Below, piece after piece: positions 1 through 10,794 of a DNA stretch of 64,000 bases. Source of the DNA: Dastarcus helophoroides (lineage: Eukaryota > Arthropoda > Insecta > Coleoptera > Bothrideridae); the NCBI GenBank assembly GCA_028583605.1, contig CM053330.1, positions 23,028,129-23,092,128 of the forward strand. The letters run 5' to 3'. The position numbers and the translations under genes are program-made. The notes under the pieces were generated by a model, which saw only the letters and a program-made list of their open reading frames with translations, was not told where the DNA came from and searched no databases. Positions within the stretch are counted from its first letter, which is position 1, and each line of letters opens with the position of its first letter.

Positions 1-985
1 GAACAATGTTGTCTTAAAATAAGGCATTAAATTTGTAGAAAAGAATATAAAACACCCATCGAAATGCAAAGAAGTGCATTTTATTTTTTTACTTAGAAAC
101 CGTTGGTCGGGTAAAAAAAGTTAAGGAAGACTTTTTACTCAAAATAAACAGTCTTACTGAAAGCCATGTTTATTTTGAATAAAAAAAACAATGGAGCGAT
201 TTTTTTATCAAAAGTATTCAAAGATATGTTAATCGAAAACCGTCACACAAAAAATGGAGGGGGCATTTTTACCAACAAGTGAAAGATGTTTAGGCAATTG
301 ATGCTTATTTTTAAAAAAAGCAGTGGCGTAACATTTTAATGTAGCTATTTTATACAGATAGAAGAGTTTAACAATTTGGGTAAGAAAGCCCAAACTGTTC
401 CACTTCCTAAATTGTACTCCTTGGTGGCAGTAAACATTAGTGGGAAGCGAAGGGCATGTGGAGATGTGGAGCTGCAATGTAGGCTTTGGTAGCCCAAAGT
501 AAACCGCCTCCTAAATTGAACCGCTTAATTTTTTCTGTTTTCTTAAATTTTTAGAAACATTTATAGGGTTCAATTTAAACTAATTTACTTCATTAGGTGT
601 ATCTTACCCAACCTTCTTACCAAGAAATAAAGGTTGTTTATTTAAATTGGTACTTAATTTGAAAAAAAGCAGTGACGCAATATTTTTTTTGTTAACAGTA
701 CTCGATGACATATTAGCAAGGAGGCCAATGATGGAAGAATACCAAATTAATTTCCAGCAAAAAGTGCGTCTTTATGCCTAGTTAGTATCTACAAAAATTA
801 AAAAAATATTTCGAATGGTTTCATAGTATTTGAGGAAAAACCAATTTTCTTCTTTATTTTCAAGTCCCTGTAATTTAAAAATAAAGCGGTGCTGCACCTA
901 TGTTGATAAAAACTTTTTTTTTTTAAATCGCTCGAGATAATGCTCCTTAAGTATGAGCACCTTATGTTGAAACTCCCGGATTACT
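1..985. repeat. Foldback MITE family A, right arm (cut by window edge)
   Basis: About 750-980 matches, in the same orientation, the right arm of the complete family A element at 16874-18343. Both share the stretch ending in aaataaagcggt followed by the 'cc(g/t)cacctatgt' type block and a terminal 'aagta..agc..cttat' block. It is also the reverse complement of the left arm at 26096-26560. The inner arm (AAAGCAGTGGCGTA-like segments) is present around 310-330 and 660-680. The outer end near 980 is eroded: the expected CCTGTA terminus reads CCCGGATTA. No coding potential is seen; the open frame on the - strand at 229-477 has no recognisable domain. Confidence 0.65.
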
Positions 986-1198
986 ATTATTATTACTATT
1001 GTTAATAAAGATCACAATTTTTTAATAGGTAATCTTTTTTACAAATACTCTTAGCTAAACATTTTTTAGATTTTTAATGCTCCAGGCACTCCACTACTTG
1101 GCTACAGTAACCAGCAGCGTATGCGGTCAGGGAACGTAAATATGCAAACCGTACTATGTCCTTGGAGCAACACGAGTAGGGGGCGGAAATGCAAAAAA
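986..1198. other. Unremarkable AT-rich spacer with (ATT)n tract
   Basis: A short interrupted ATT/ACT microsatellite lies at about 982-1003. The rest contains nothing I can assign. Confidence 0.5.
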
Positions 1199-1204
1199 AC
1201 CTAA

Positions 1205-2650
1205 TGTGCCATTTACACGAGCAAGTAAAACTATCGCAAGTCGATGTCTGAGAGTACTTCCAGCGAACTTGCGCAGTGTAAAGTCTCTGAGAGTGCTAAT
1301 AATTACTTGCTCGTGTAAACACCCGTGGAGGGCGCTCTAGGCAAGTTCAGATTTATTTCCAATTTGCTGGAAGTTGTCTGCAAGTGGGTTGGGCAAGTCG
1401 TACATTTCGAGGTAGAAATACTCTTGTATGGTCAATAAATATATTCGCGTATTTGAAGAACTGCGATGTTTAAAATTAAGGCGAAGTTTCTTATTTTATT
1501 ACTGCACAATTATATGAAAAATAAATCTGAAGAAAAATTAATAATTTTTGATATGTTTGAAAAAACTAGAAAAAAAAATGATTTTTTTGTATTTTTATTA
1601 ACAATTATGCAAGGATTTTTTAAAAATACGTTATTGAAGCACTTCTTTACAGAGCATTTGGAAAAACTACTATTAATTTATTCTTTGTATTAAACTTCCT
1701 CACTATAACAAGCTTAATTTAAGATTCTTTTCTTGGCTTTTTACACATTTGGAAAGAGCTTTTTTTCTAATTACATACGTATGGTCAAACTTTTATAGGT
1801 TTATAAGTAGGAGAGTTTGTTTTATTAATTTAGCTAAAATTATTTATTGAAAATGCAAATAAAAAATAATTTCTTTTTATCAAAGTATCGTACGTGGTTG
1901 TTATTTTTAAGATGATTAAAGAACATAATCTTTGGGTAATTTTAGGAAAAAAAGTTTATATCAACCTAATTCCGAAACCGCTTTGTTTTTAAAATGCAGT
2001 GTGTTGAGAACTAAGAAAAAAATTGATTTTTTTTAATACTTCGACATCCCTTGAAATATTTGTATCAACTTTTCTTATTTTATTCGAAATTAATTGCAGT
2101 AAAAAATGGAAATCCAGTTCTGACATAAGTAGAAAGTTTTTTAATTTACTTGGATCTTCACTTCTTAATTCTTCTAATAGTATGGCGTCAACTCCAGGCG
2201 TAGGCCTTCTAGTAATCCATTCTTTAACCCAAGTTCTTTTTTTAGCACCTTTGCGCTGTTTTCGTGAATTTGCAATTAGAAAAGCGGCTGCTGTAACTCT
2301 CTTTCTATGACGGGACATTTTTTTGCGCTATGTAGATATCACCAAAAGCAATCTTTTAATTGGGGCAATAATGGGCCAGACACTTTAAACTTCTATTTAA
2401 GGGAGCACAGACAAAATTAATCACTCGGCGGGGGTTTAAAATTGGAATGTCGCCTAGAAATAAAATTACACTTGCCGCATTCTAGCTTGCACGACCCACT
2501 CTACCGTGCAAACGGCTATGCAAGCAACTTGCAGATAGTAGTGTCTGGATAGTGCAAGTAGGACTTGCTGAGAGCTTGCCTAAGTGTAAACGCTCTCGCA
2601 AGTGCTATCGCAAGTTACTATCTCGCACATAAAGCTACGGTTTCTTACAA
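1205..2650 (-). mobile_element. PIF/Harbinger-type DNA transposon relic
   Basis: The region contains a HARBI1-like coding fragment (1989-2318, - strand) flanked by subterminal sequence rich in CGCAAGT/ACTTGC words. A perfect short inverted repeat, TTTACACGAGCAAGTAA at about 1212-1228 against TTACTTGCTCGTGTAAA at 1303-1319, sits at the left side. The right side (2470-2640) has similar GTTTACAC..GCAAG and CTTGCGA words on the opposite strand. Clustered short inverted motifs near the ends are common in PIF/Harbinger elements. I could not fix the exact termini or the expected 3-base target duplication, so the borders are approximate. Confidence 0.55.
1989..2318 (-). pseudogene. HARBI1-like Harbinger nuclease, N-terminal fragment
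   Basis: This reads 109 residues from a plausible Met. After a basic N-terminus it has the motif WVKEWITRRPTPGVDAILLEE, then an ELRSEDPSKLKNFLLMS segment and a block beginning FHFLLQLISNKI. That order (W-x-[RK]-x-W-[IL]-x-[RK]-R, then LL-E-L, then F-x-N-[FY]-L-R-M, then F-x-x-L-L) is how insect HARBI1/PIF nucleases begin. The family is about 350 residues, and the DDE nuclease core is absent here, so this is a truncated relic. The overlapping + strand frame (2023-2310) is a shadow. HARBI1 proteins are transposon nucleases, some of them domesticated. The truncation and surrounding inverted repeats argue for a dead transposon rather than a host gene. Confidence 0.7.
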
Positions 2651-2732
2651 TGCGGTAACATAAAAGAGCGGCTGTAATTTTATGTCGAGTGACGTCACCA
2701 AAAAATGTGTACGTGTTTGTAATAGGCAGTGC

Positions 2733-2928
2733 TTTCCTACAGAACGTTAGTGGCTATCGCTCCCTAAAAGTACGGCACGCACTTTCGAAGCGACCACTCT
2801 GAACGGTGAGGACATGCAATGACGTTTTTATAGGTTACGCTGCCATTTTACGTTGCAATCTACCGCTTCATAGCATAAAGCGGTCGTCAAATGACAGCGG
2901 TGCTTTTACGTTACTGCTTTGTAGGAAA
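2733..2928. repeat. Possible small MITE
   Basis: The left end TTTCCTACAGAACGTTAGTG and the right end (reverse complement TTTCCTACAAAGCAGTAACG) form imperfect inverted termini about 196 bases apart. The interior is richer in GC than its surroundings. No clear target duplication was found. Confidence 0.35.
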
Positions 2929-2989
2929 CCGTAGCTTAAATGAACAGAGTAATGCAGATTTTAATGCCTCACGATATTCCGCTGCGAAA

Positions 2990-3260
2990 ACAATTGAGTT
3001 CCAAATCGTCTCGTTTTTACTCAAAAACCTGAGAAATCGCCTTTTCTAAAATCTAAAAAATTCAAAAACCGTAGTTAATTTTTTTAAGGGCTTTCATTGG
3101 TGTACATTACTTTTTTCTGAAATTAACTGTTTCCGAGAAAATTATATCAACTTTATAATTTCTTATGGACGCCATATTGTATGTTATCATTTTCGAATTC
3201 AGTGTATTATTCTGATTTATTTGGTATATCACATGCCATACTTCAAATTTGGCGAAGTGG
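2990..3260 (+). repeat. Dispersed repeat family B, copy 1
   Basis: Matches 4985-5385 in the same orientation and 16000-16390 in reverse. Shared blocks include AATCGCC followed by T-rich sequence, TTGGTGTACATTAC, TTTCCGAGAAAATTAT and a 'tttcttatgg' block with GCCATA. It has no coding capacity and is probably part of a foldback MITE. Confidence 0.65.
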
Positions 3261-3863
3261 GTTGGTTGAATAAAGTAATTTATTATTTGTAGACAAAAAA
3301 ATTGTAGCAGGCGATGCAAGTCGCATAACTCACACATATATACATAATAAAAATTCAGTACATAAATAATTATTAATTATTATTGAAAAACCAGAACTGT
3401 TGTAACAGAAACTGTAATATTGAACGACTTACGTCCAACACAAATGTGCGCGTGCATAATACTGGTGATTGCGCAAGAGTAATTGGGGATAACACAACTT
3501 TCAAAACTTTACAAAAAAAGGCGGGAGATTTAAGTATGTCTTGATGTCGTAACAGAAATGTTACAAGACATCCTTATGCGTATTGGTATCTATTGTATAG
3601 AAAATCACTACTTATCCAAATTATTTAGAAAACTATGAATTCGAAAATGAAATTTAATATGGTATTCATGAGAAATAATAAAGTTAATATAATTTTTTTG
3701 GAAACAGCTTACTTCAGAAAAAATCACTACTTAACACTAACTTTTATACATATTTTAATATTTTAATAAACATTTGTCAGTTTAAAAACTGTTTTTTATA
3801 ATTGTCATTTTGACAGAAGTAGTATTGTAAATATATCATATTTCCATATTTTATTAATTTCAG
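3261..3863. other. Crtc intron remainder
   Basis: AT-rich intron sequence. At 3640-3720 it repeats pieces of family B in inverted order (GAAATTTAATATGGTATTCA and ATAATTTTTTTGGAAACAG). It ends in a normal acceptor, TTTATTAATTTCAG. Confidence 0.5.
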
Positions 3864-3974
3864 AGTGTTCCTGGAGATAAAAGTATACCTGTTTTACTGG
3901 ATGGGAGCGAATTTAATCAATTAAATGACATGGGTATATATCAACATTGTCCACCAACATCACCTTCGCCAACT
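3864..3974 (+). CDS. Crtc: Crtc internal exon, 37 codons
   Basis: CREB-regulated transcription coactivator (CRTC/TORC). In the family, dephosphorylated CRTC enters the nucleus and binds the bZIP of CREB to raise transcription of cAMP-responsive genes. This exon starts after TTTCAG and ends at a GTGAGA donor. It is phase 0 at both ends and reads SVPGDKSIPVLLDG, then a segment with NQLNDMGIYQHCPPTSPSPT. It belongs to the middle, Ser/Pro-rich part of the protein. The N-terminal CREB-binding coiled coil is not in the window, so the gene starts upstream of base 1. Identity rests mainly on the two later exons, which join in frame with this one. The intron that follows is only 53 bases. Confidence 0.85.
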
Positions 3975-4027
3975 GTGAGAAATAAACTTGAAATGTGTTT
4001 AGGGAAATATTTAATTTATTTTTGTAG

Positions 4028-4207
4028 CTTCAGCAAGCTGCCAGTTATCGAAGCCCTAGACCTAGTCCGCAGTCATCTCCAAGCTTAGGAGGTCGACATT
4101 CGGCACCCTGTAGTCCTGGTGCTCCTAGTCCTCTGTCAAACGATTATCAAATTTTCAATCAACACCAAGCAACACAGTTTCAACAACATTTTGAGCAATT
4201 ATCAATG
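4028..4207 (+). CDS. Crtc: Crtc internal exon, 60 codons, Ser/Pro- and Gln-rich
   Basis: Acceptor TTTTTGTAG, donor GTAGGT, phase 0 at both ends. It begins LQQAASYRSPRPSPQSSPS, continues LGGRHSAPCSPGAPSPLSND and ends with a Gln-rich stretch QHQATQFQQHFEQLSM. Low-complexity Ser/Pro and Gln tracts are typical of the CRTC middle and activation regions. Such regions hold phosphorylation sites that control 14-3-3 binding and cytoplasmic retention in the family, but I cannot assign a specific kinase site here. The next intron is 5.75 kb and filled with transposon relics. Confidence 0.9.
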
Positions 4208-4984
4208 GTAGGTAGAGGTTTTTTCTCAATTCTAAATCAAAACAATTTGGCCCTTAAATCGTTATTTGCTATCCCCATTTAAATGCTACTAAAAGAATAA
4301 GAAATACTGATTATTATTATTTAAAAGTGGTCATTTTGTCTTGATTTTGTTTTCAAGATAAGGCTTTAATTTTAACAGAGTCATTATCCTAATCATAACC
4401 ATTCCAAAGAAACATTTTTGCTGATTATTTGCTGCTGCTTAATCAATTCTTAGTTTATTCTAGAAAGATAATCATAAATTATTTAAACTATTTTCAACAA
4501 AAATGCTTCAACAACTTTAAATTAATAACAAACAAGACACAAAAAGTAAATGTTTAATAATATTTTATGTAATTAAAATTTGTATGTTCATGAGAATTTT
4601 ATGCTTATTGCAGAATAAGAATTTGAAGTGAAAATGCTGAATCTGATATTTTACATTTGGGAGGTCAAATTGTTTTAAGCTCTGACGAGGTTTAAAATTC
4701 CATGTAACGCCCCATCTTGCCGTAATAATATTTTAGGTCTATAAGTTACGATTGTTTACTTATAATTCATTTTCGGGGAAGAACGTGAAATTTTGGAAAT
4801 TAATGAAATAAGGAAGGATTCTTATTTTTTTAGATTTGGTTGTTTTGTTAGTTTCTATCCAAGAACATATAAATTAAAAAGTGTAGGAATAAAAATGTTA
4901 GAATTTTAAGAGTCCAATTATTCGTTGGTATAAACGGTATGTTTACATCAATTTATACAAATTGAATCAAATTTAATTTCCACT
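4208..4984 (+). other. Start of large Crtc intron, nothing assigned
   Basis: AT-rich intron. I see no open frame, inverted repeat or conserved block of note. Confidence 0.5.
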
Positions 4985-5385
4985 ATAGGGATCTCGTAAA
5001 CTATTAGAGATACAAAAAAGCTTAAATGGGCAAAGTAGTGCAGAATTTACTGCCTAATATTATTCCGCTGAGAAAACAATTGAATTTTAATTCGTCTTGG
5101 TTTTATTTAGAAAAAACTGAAAATCGCCATTTTAAAAAATCAGCTGTAAGTTGTTTATTTGAAGTCTGATTAAAAAAAATTAAAAAATTGTAATTAGTTG
5201 TTTTTTGAGGCCTTTTTATTGGTGTACGTTTACTTATTCTAAATTCAAAAATTTCCGAGAAAATTATGTCAACTGTGTTATTTCTTATTGGATTTTGTCA
5301 TTTTCAAATTTGGCATATTTTTCTGATTAATTTGATATATGACATGCCATACTTCAAATGTGGTGAAGTGGGTTAAATGAACTAA
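4985..5385 (+). repeat. Dispersed repeat family B, copy 2
   Basis: It starts near TATAGGGATCTCGTAAACT and runs through GAAAATCGCC, TTGGTGTACGTTTAC and TTTCCGAGAAAATTATGTCA. The same blocks appear reversed at 16000-16390 and in shorter form at 2990-3260. The GGGATCTCG/TTTCG start also resembles the ends of the foldback at 37395-38535. Confidence 0.7.
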
Positions 5386-5389
5386 ATTT

Positions 5390-6785
5390 TTATTTTTAAA
5401 GATAAGAATAAACTATCTTGGACAACTTTCATAAATTTAAAAACATTATACCAAGTGTTGAATTCACGCCTGAACATTTTGATAAATTCAAACAGCAATA
5501 ACTTTGTTACTTTAAATAGAACACCTTATATTTTTTTAGCCTATCTTATGTACATTTTAATTATCTTTTAGGCTTAAGCTTTCTAAGGGTTGTTGTTACA
5601 ACTTTTAGAAATAATTGCATTTTTTTACTTTTATTTTCCCATTTCACATTAAATCAGTAACGTTGTGAGTAAAAATAATCTCTATTGAAAATTAAACAAT
5701 TAGGAAACCATTTGTCAAATTATTTTTAGTTTATTTTATAAAATGAAAACATGCCCTTATCTTCTTTTTTAGTAATGAGAATTATTTTAAATTGTTTATT
5801 ATTTTCTGACGATTTAACAAAGTAATATCATGAACATGTGATAGTGATAAATTTCCTGTTCGATGTCCAGATAAGGTAAAGCCCTCATGAAGTCCAGTAA
5901 AGCGAAAGGTAAAAAATGTCACAAATTTCGACTCCGTTAAAGAGAAATCAGATGGAAGAAAATCTGTTGTTGATAATAAAAATTTCGAAATAGCATTTCC
6001 AATTATGTCGACTAGTCATGTTTTAATTTTGGTTTCATTACACACTATGAACTACTATAAATAATTTGACTGATTGTTTTATAATTTAATTGTCGATATT
6101 GATTGTTTCTTTTTTTTAAGTACATTTCATTTGTTTCTACTCATTGTGTCACTGATATGCTACTCAATAAGAATTCAATGACTGTGAAATAAAAAAAGTT
6201 AAAATTCCAATTGTTTCCAAACATTGTAAAAGAAACTCCTGCAATGCCTATATCGGTTGCAATATAATTTATATCTGCACTAGATAGGTCAAGAAAATAT
6301 AGGGTGTTCTATTTGAGATAACAAAGTTATTACTATTTGAATTTACCAAAATATGCAGACTTGAATTCAACACTCGATATAATGTTTTTGAAGATATGAA
6401 AGATGCGCAAGATAGTTTTTTATGTATTCTACTCATGTACCAAATATGAAATAAATAGCTGGTGTCTGGAAAAAGATACAAAGAATTTTATGGGACGTTG
6501 CATCTGTCAAATTTTTTATAAAAATCAGATTATTTCAAAAACTATAAATTTTAGTAACAATGTTTGTTATCCAAAGTGACTAATTATGAAATAAAATCCA
6601 AAAATGCATAAATACATAGGGTGTCCCATTTAAAATAACGAAGTTGATGTCAACTTCTGGTACAGACGGAAGTATTAAAACTATGCGAATATTTTAATTA
6701 TGTTGGCCTTGTCAACTTTACTATGGTGTTAAATTTTTACATTTTTTAAATGACTACTTTGTCAGATTCCCGGTGGGACACACTG
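5390..6785. repeat. Foldback MITE family C, left-truncated copy
   Basis: Both arms are visible. AACTATCTTGGACAACTTTC at the left is answered by GAAAGATGCGCAAGATAG at about 6398-6415. The 'gaacaccttatatttt' block recurs inverted near 6295. The right arm continues to a terminal CCCGGTGGGACACACTG at 6785, matching the intact copy at 27035-28667. The outer left arm is missing, apparently replaced by the adjoining family B repeat. Between the arms is about 600 bases of non-coding interior shared with the other copy. Confidence 0.75.
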
Positions 6786-7219
6786 CATATAAGCGTAGAC
6801 TAGTTTCAGTTTTCGTTGGCCTCATTAGTAAGATATGGTCGTTATAAATTTTTCCATGTACTACGTACCTGACAAACATTTGCGAGTAAAACGTTGATGG
6901 CTTCTCAAATTAGCTAAAAATTGTTTTGGCGTTTATGGGAAAAACGATGAGTATGCCTTGCTTTGATGGAATACTGTTGAGCCAAGATGTTCAAAGTCAC
7001 CCTCTAATTTAAAAAATAAGGCAACTATGACGAATTTGATCAAAGGTATGGCCATGAAATCAGTAACATTTTATCTTTAATCACTCCAATATTCCGAAAA
7101 ATACCCTAAAATGAGGCACCCTGTACTCTTTGTCTGGAAGGTTTTTGTATAATTAGTGTATTGCCCATTTTTTAAACATTATTTGGGCAAACAATGAGGG
7201 CATTTAATAAAAAACCTTA
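6786..7219. other. Crtc intron, nothing assigned
   Basis: Contains words such as GAGGCACCCTGTA that look like isolated MITE ends, but no partner terminus was found. Confidence 0.4.
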
Positions 7220-7760
7220 AAAAAAATTGGTCAGTTATGGGGACTGCCGACAGAAATGAAAACTTAAAACTTTGATATAAAAGTGTTTTTTATTAATTTT
7301 CAAATTGATATTAAGAATAAAAATTTCATAATTTATAAACTAAAAGTATTATTTCTAGTTTTTATATTTTTTTTATTTGCATACAATCTAGTCTTTGATC
7401 TTGTCTATTTTGGGTTGCAGCATATTAAAAAACCTGTCATACTATCTTAATTTTATATTTGCCTAGCAAGTTTAAAAATATTTCAAAAAAATATAATTCC
7501 AATGTACTGATTTTTCGGATTAGCGGGGTGACGGGTTACCAAAATTATGCAGTAATTCGAAAAAAAACTGCTATGTTTAGAAAAAAAAATATTAAAACAC
7601 AATTTAAACAATTATAATATACACATTTTCGCATATTCAGTTTATTATCTGGCAAGTAATTCAAATTTATGTTTTTTGGTAATGTGAAACCATTCGTTTG
7701 TGCTTTACGCGCCTAAAGAAGTTTTCACTTCAAACATATACCCAAATGTCGCAGTAAAAT
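7220..7760. repeat. Dispersed repeat shared with 17245-17600
   Basis: The blocks TATGGGGACTGCCGACAGAA, TGAAAACTTAAAACT and GCGCCTAAAGAAG..TTCACTTCAAA occur here and again, in the same order, at 17250-17600 inside family A. This part may therefore be a sequence that can sit inside family A, or an independent repeat. Confidence 0.5.
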
Positions 7761-7896
7761 TGTTTAAAAAGAAAAAAAGAAAAAAATACGACAACAATAA
7801 ATATTTTTTTCTGTCATAATTATCTTGCTGATATTGGTAAAGCATAAGACACACTATTGTAAACTTAAGGTTATGTTTAATTTTCTTTGGAACAAA

Positions 7897-8290
7897 TGCT
7901 TCCTAAGGTTAGCACACCGATGCCTGAAGTTGTTTTAAGATCAATCAAGAAAATTCTTCTCGATCTTGACACGTCGAGAGCTTCTAACCTTGATGTATCC
8001 CCGCTAGTGTTCCTAAGAATTCCTCTCATGAATTGACTTCTGTGCGAAGCAAATCCAACCGTGTTCATTTTTCTCCGTCAAAAAATTATCCGCCTCTGCT
8101 TCAGATAGGCTAAGGAAACAGTGGATTTAGATAACTAATTGGATCTCGAGATCGTTCCGAAATGGGGAAAAATCTGGTTGATTTTAATGTCTCAAAAACT
8201 CTGTTTCTAGGAAGATATCAAGGGATAATGCAACCAACAGCCTCATGGACGCTAAAGTAAACCTTATGGGATCTATTCTGTCTATCCTAA
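7897..8290 (+). pseudogene. LINE reverse-transcriptase relic (CR1/jockey-like)
   Basis: Reading + strand frames, 7912-8040 gives MPEVVLRSIKKILLDLDTSR followed by ASNLDVSPLVFLR. This matches the early RT motif 'I...L..LDTSKA.GPDGIP...LK' of non-LTR retrotransposons. About 100 bases later, 8146-8210 gives DLEIVPKWGKNLVDFNVSKT after one frame change; this is the later RT motif 'DL..I..WG..NLV.FN.SKTQ'. The catalytic centre that should lie between them is missing and there are stops and frameshifts, so this is an internally deleted, dead LINE. The fit is by motif order only, so the clade (CR1/L2-like or jockey-like) is tentative. Confidence 0.6.
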
Positions 8291-9957
8291 GAGTGAATGC
8301 GAGCATTAACTTCTCTTTGAACGACTCTGTGCGTGTCATTGCCAAGTCTGCCTCTTAAAAGCTGGACGCCTATCACTGTTCGCGTCTTCTTTTTTTCTGC
8401 ATTGATCGCTGAATGTATCGCCTCGTTTTCATACGAAAAAAAAAAAAAAAACAAACAAAAGCGATTGCGCATGCAGAGATGTAAACATTTGTGCCGCAGC
8501 TGAGGCGTTCATTATTGAGCGATGTCTAGCGTGTTAATAAAACGATTCAAATAATTAAATTACCGCTTGACAACTATACTTATCTTGTTTCTATCTTCTC
8601 ATTGCCTTACATCAGAATTTGTTTCGCACATTCTTACTTGCAAACCAGACCGAAGGTCTGAACTAGCTAATGCTGCATATTATGTAGGTATACTTCTTAT
8701 GATTTTTTAGCTTTTACAAATAAATTTTCGTATGTTTATATGTAGAATATACTAACTGATGATCAGAACAGTTATTTCAACTTCAAATTCTTAAGTAGTA
8801 TTATTGTACACTGTGCAGTAAGTTATGTTTTAAACATCTAATACCAGCCTAATTTTTGTGTGCTGTCAGGGAGTGGTAAGTCATGTTTGTTATACTTATC
8901 GTCAGCATATAACATAATCAAGCCTCTCATTTAATTCAAGTGTAACCTAGCTATGCGGTTATAATAAATTTTATCTAATCACCATGTTCTCACGTTTAAT
9001 GTCCTGTTGTGCTGTTTAAACGAAACAAATTTTTATATTTATACCATATAAGTCAAGTGCAACATCATGGCGAGTGACATAGTTCCTATTAATAATGAAG
9101 GACATGGTGCTTTTTGCCTTAGGTTAAGTAATTGGCGATCTATATTTTGCATAAATCTATCATAGTTTAAGCATGATTTGTAACTTAAAATGTTTAGTGT
9201 ACGATAACAGTATGAATGTGTTGGTAGGACTGGGCGCAGCTAGTTGCCAGCCTTATGGAATCAGGCTGCACCTGGAGTGCGCAGTTACAGGTGACTAATC
9301 CCTGCTTCTTAATTAACTGCCTAATTCTTCCTTCTTTCTTGCTTGTTTATTCAGTTTGATTTGGACCTTCTTTGTAGATTAGCCTAACCTTTTGCGATTT
9401 TTTAATTACACTGGAGTAATGTGAGATTATTTAAAAATAGTTTCTTTAAACAGCTCAACCATATTTACAGCCCAGGTTCATTTTAGATCTCATCGCTTTT
9501 GCATGGTTATGTCATGTAGTTTGCGTCTCATAGTACCCTGCCTTGACTTGCTTTTTTAAAGCGCGAAAATTAATGTGAAAATAATTAAGGACGGGGTTTT
9601 TGTGAAAGTCATGTTGTTAAATTACTTTCGACTCTTCTATATGTATTTCTTACTTTTCATTTCCGTTTTATAGTTGGCTAAAAAGCGTGTTTCAGAGACA
9701 TCAAGTTGCACAAAAACGATGTTGCTTGCATATCTATTTATTTTATATGTGTATATTTATTCTATGTAAATACGACATGGGTGAATTGTATCCTCCATTT
9801 ATCGTTTTCTTTGATTTTTCTTATTTTGTTGTGTAATATTTATAAACAAATTATGGCAATTATTTTAATTATCTGCCAATCCATCTAATATGTTTGCTTA
9901 TTTTGATAAATATTTATATGTAAATAATATAATACAACAATCTTTTTTTCTGCGCAG
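8291..9957 (+). other. Crtc intron with relatively unique sequence
   Basis: There is less repeat content here than elsewhere. A 16-base A run lies at about 8439-8454. A GC-richer block at 9228-9290 is a candidate cassette exon (separate entry). The segment closes with the acceptor TTTCTGCGCAG. Confidence 0.5.
9228..9290 (+). CDS. Candidate in-frame cassette exon of Crtc (hypothetical)
   Basis: The 63-base block lies between an AG (GTTGGTAG) and a GT donor (GTGACT). It is exactly 21 codons, and in the phase required by its neighbours (0 to 0) it is fully open, reading DWAQLVASLMESGCTWSAQL plus Q. It stands out from the AT-rich intron in composition. Against it: the acceptor lacks a pyrimidine tract, and I do not recognise the peptide as part of any CRTC protein. 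It could be chance or part of an old repeat. If used, it would insert 21 residues between the Gln-rich exon and the exon starting LDPPVS. Confidence 0.2.
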
Positions 9958-10189
9958 CTTGATCCTCCTGTTAGCACAATGTCTTACGTTGATCAGCAGC
10001 AGAGTAATCAAATTTCTCAGCAACATGCGCAAACACTACCTGAAGGGTCGAGAGTGGGAAACATAGAGCTGACATCGGATGGTGGTTATTACAGCACATC
10101 ACCTTCTCAGCTAGTTTATCCCACCGCTCCTCCTAGCCTACATACAACACCAAATACTCCAACAAGTATTCCAGATATTATATTGACAG
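9958..10189 (+). CDS. Crtc: Crtc exon, 77 codons plus one base
   Basis: Acceptor CTGCGCAG, donor GTATGT. It enters in phase 0 and leaves after the first base of a codon. It reads LDPPVSTMSYVDQQQSNQIS, then a block with LPEGSRVGNIELTSDGGYYS and a Pro/Thr-rich run (PTAPPSLHTTPNTPTSIPDI) ending ILT. The family has a similar Ser/Thr/Pro-rich linker before the C-terminal transactivation domain. PDIILTD, completed across the splice, leads directly into the acidic activation domain. The ATG at 9979 is internal, not a start: reading is open upstream to the acceptor. Confidence 0.92.
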
Positions 10190-10401
10190 GTATGTATTCG
10201 TGGTTGGGTAAAAATTATAAATAAAATAAGGATATGTGTAAAAAGCTGATCTATTATGAAGGGCAATAAAATTCTTTGGAAAGATCTCGAAAATGGCAGC
10301 TATGTATAAATTCTTATACATTTCCTGCGACACCTAACTTTGAATCAGTTACTGTACCTTAAGTAATATGATTTGTAAGGCACAGGAAAGGCTTTGGTAT
10401 A
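10190..10401 (+). other. Start of second large Crtc intron
   Basis: Plain AT-rich sequence up to the TATA target site of the MITE at 10402. Confidence 0.5.
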
Positions 10402-10794
10402 CAGGGTCCGCCATTAGTATGTGAATAGAGAATAGCTCCTAAGCCGGAGAAGATATCAAAATGAAATTTTGTCCAGTGGCGTAGATCTGTAGGGAGCTAA
10501 TTTTAACATTATTTTCATTTTATTGTACCAATCATATACAGAGTATTGATTTAAACTTACTTTTTTTAAATAGAACACTGTATATTTTTGCATATTTGGG
10601 TTGCCCTATAAAAATCCAGCAAAATTATGATGAGTTTATGTGGGTTTTGATGGGTCGTTTTTCTAATAGAGGATCATAAATCCGGAGACAGGCCTCCGAT
10701 TTCTAAACACTCGGTAATATGTAGCATTAACCAATTTGCGACAAAAATAATCATTGATAATCTTTTAGTTTCCATAAACTAATGGCGGACCCTG
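10402..10794. mobile_element. MITE with CAGGGTCCGCCATTAGT termini
   Basis: Perfect 17-base inverted ends, CAGGGTCCGCCATTAGT and ACTAATGGCGGACCCTG, enclose a 393-base non-coding element. It is flanked on both sides by TATA (10398-10401 and 10795-10798), so the target duplication is TA or TATA, as in Tc1/mariner-type MITEs. The clean ends suggest a fairly young insertion. Confidence 0.9.

Noticed and set aside
1466..1693. 75-codon open frame, Lys/Phe/Leu-rich
   Set aside because: AT-rich composition alone explains it; no motif, splice context or homology seen.
2023..2310. 95-codon + strand open frame
   Set aside because: Exact antisense of the HARBI1-like fragment.
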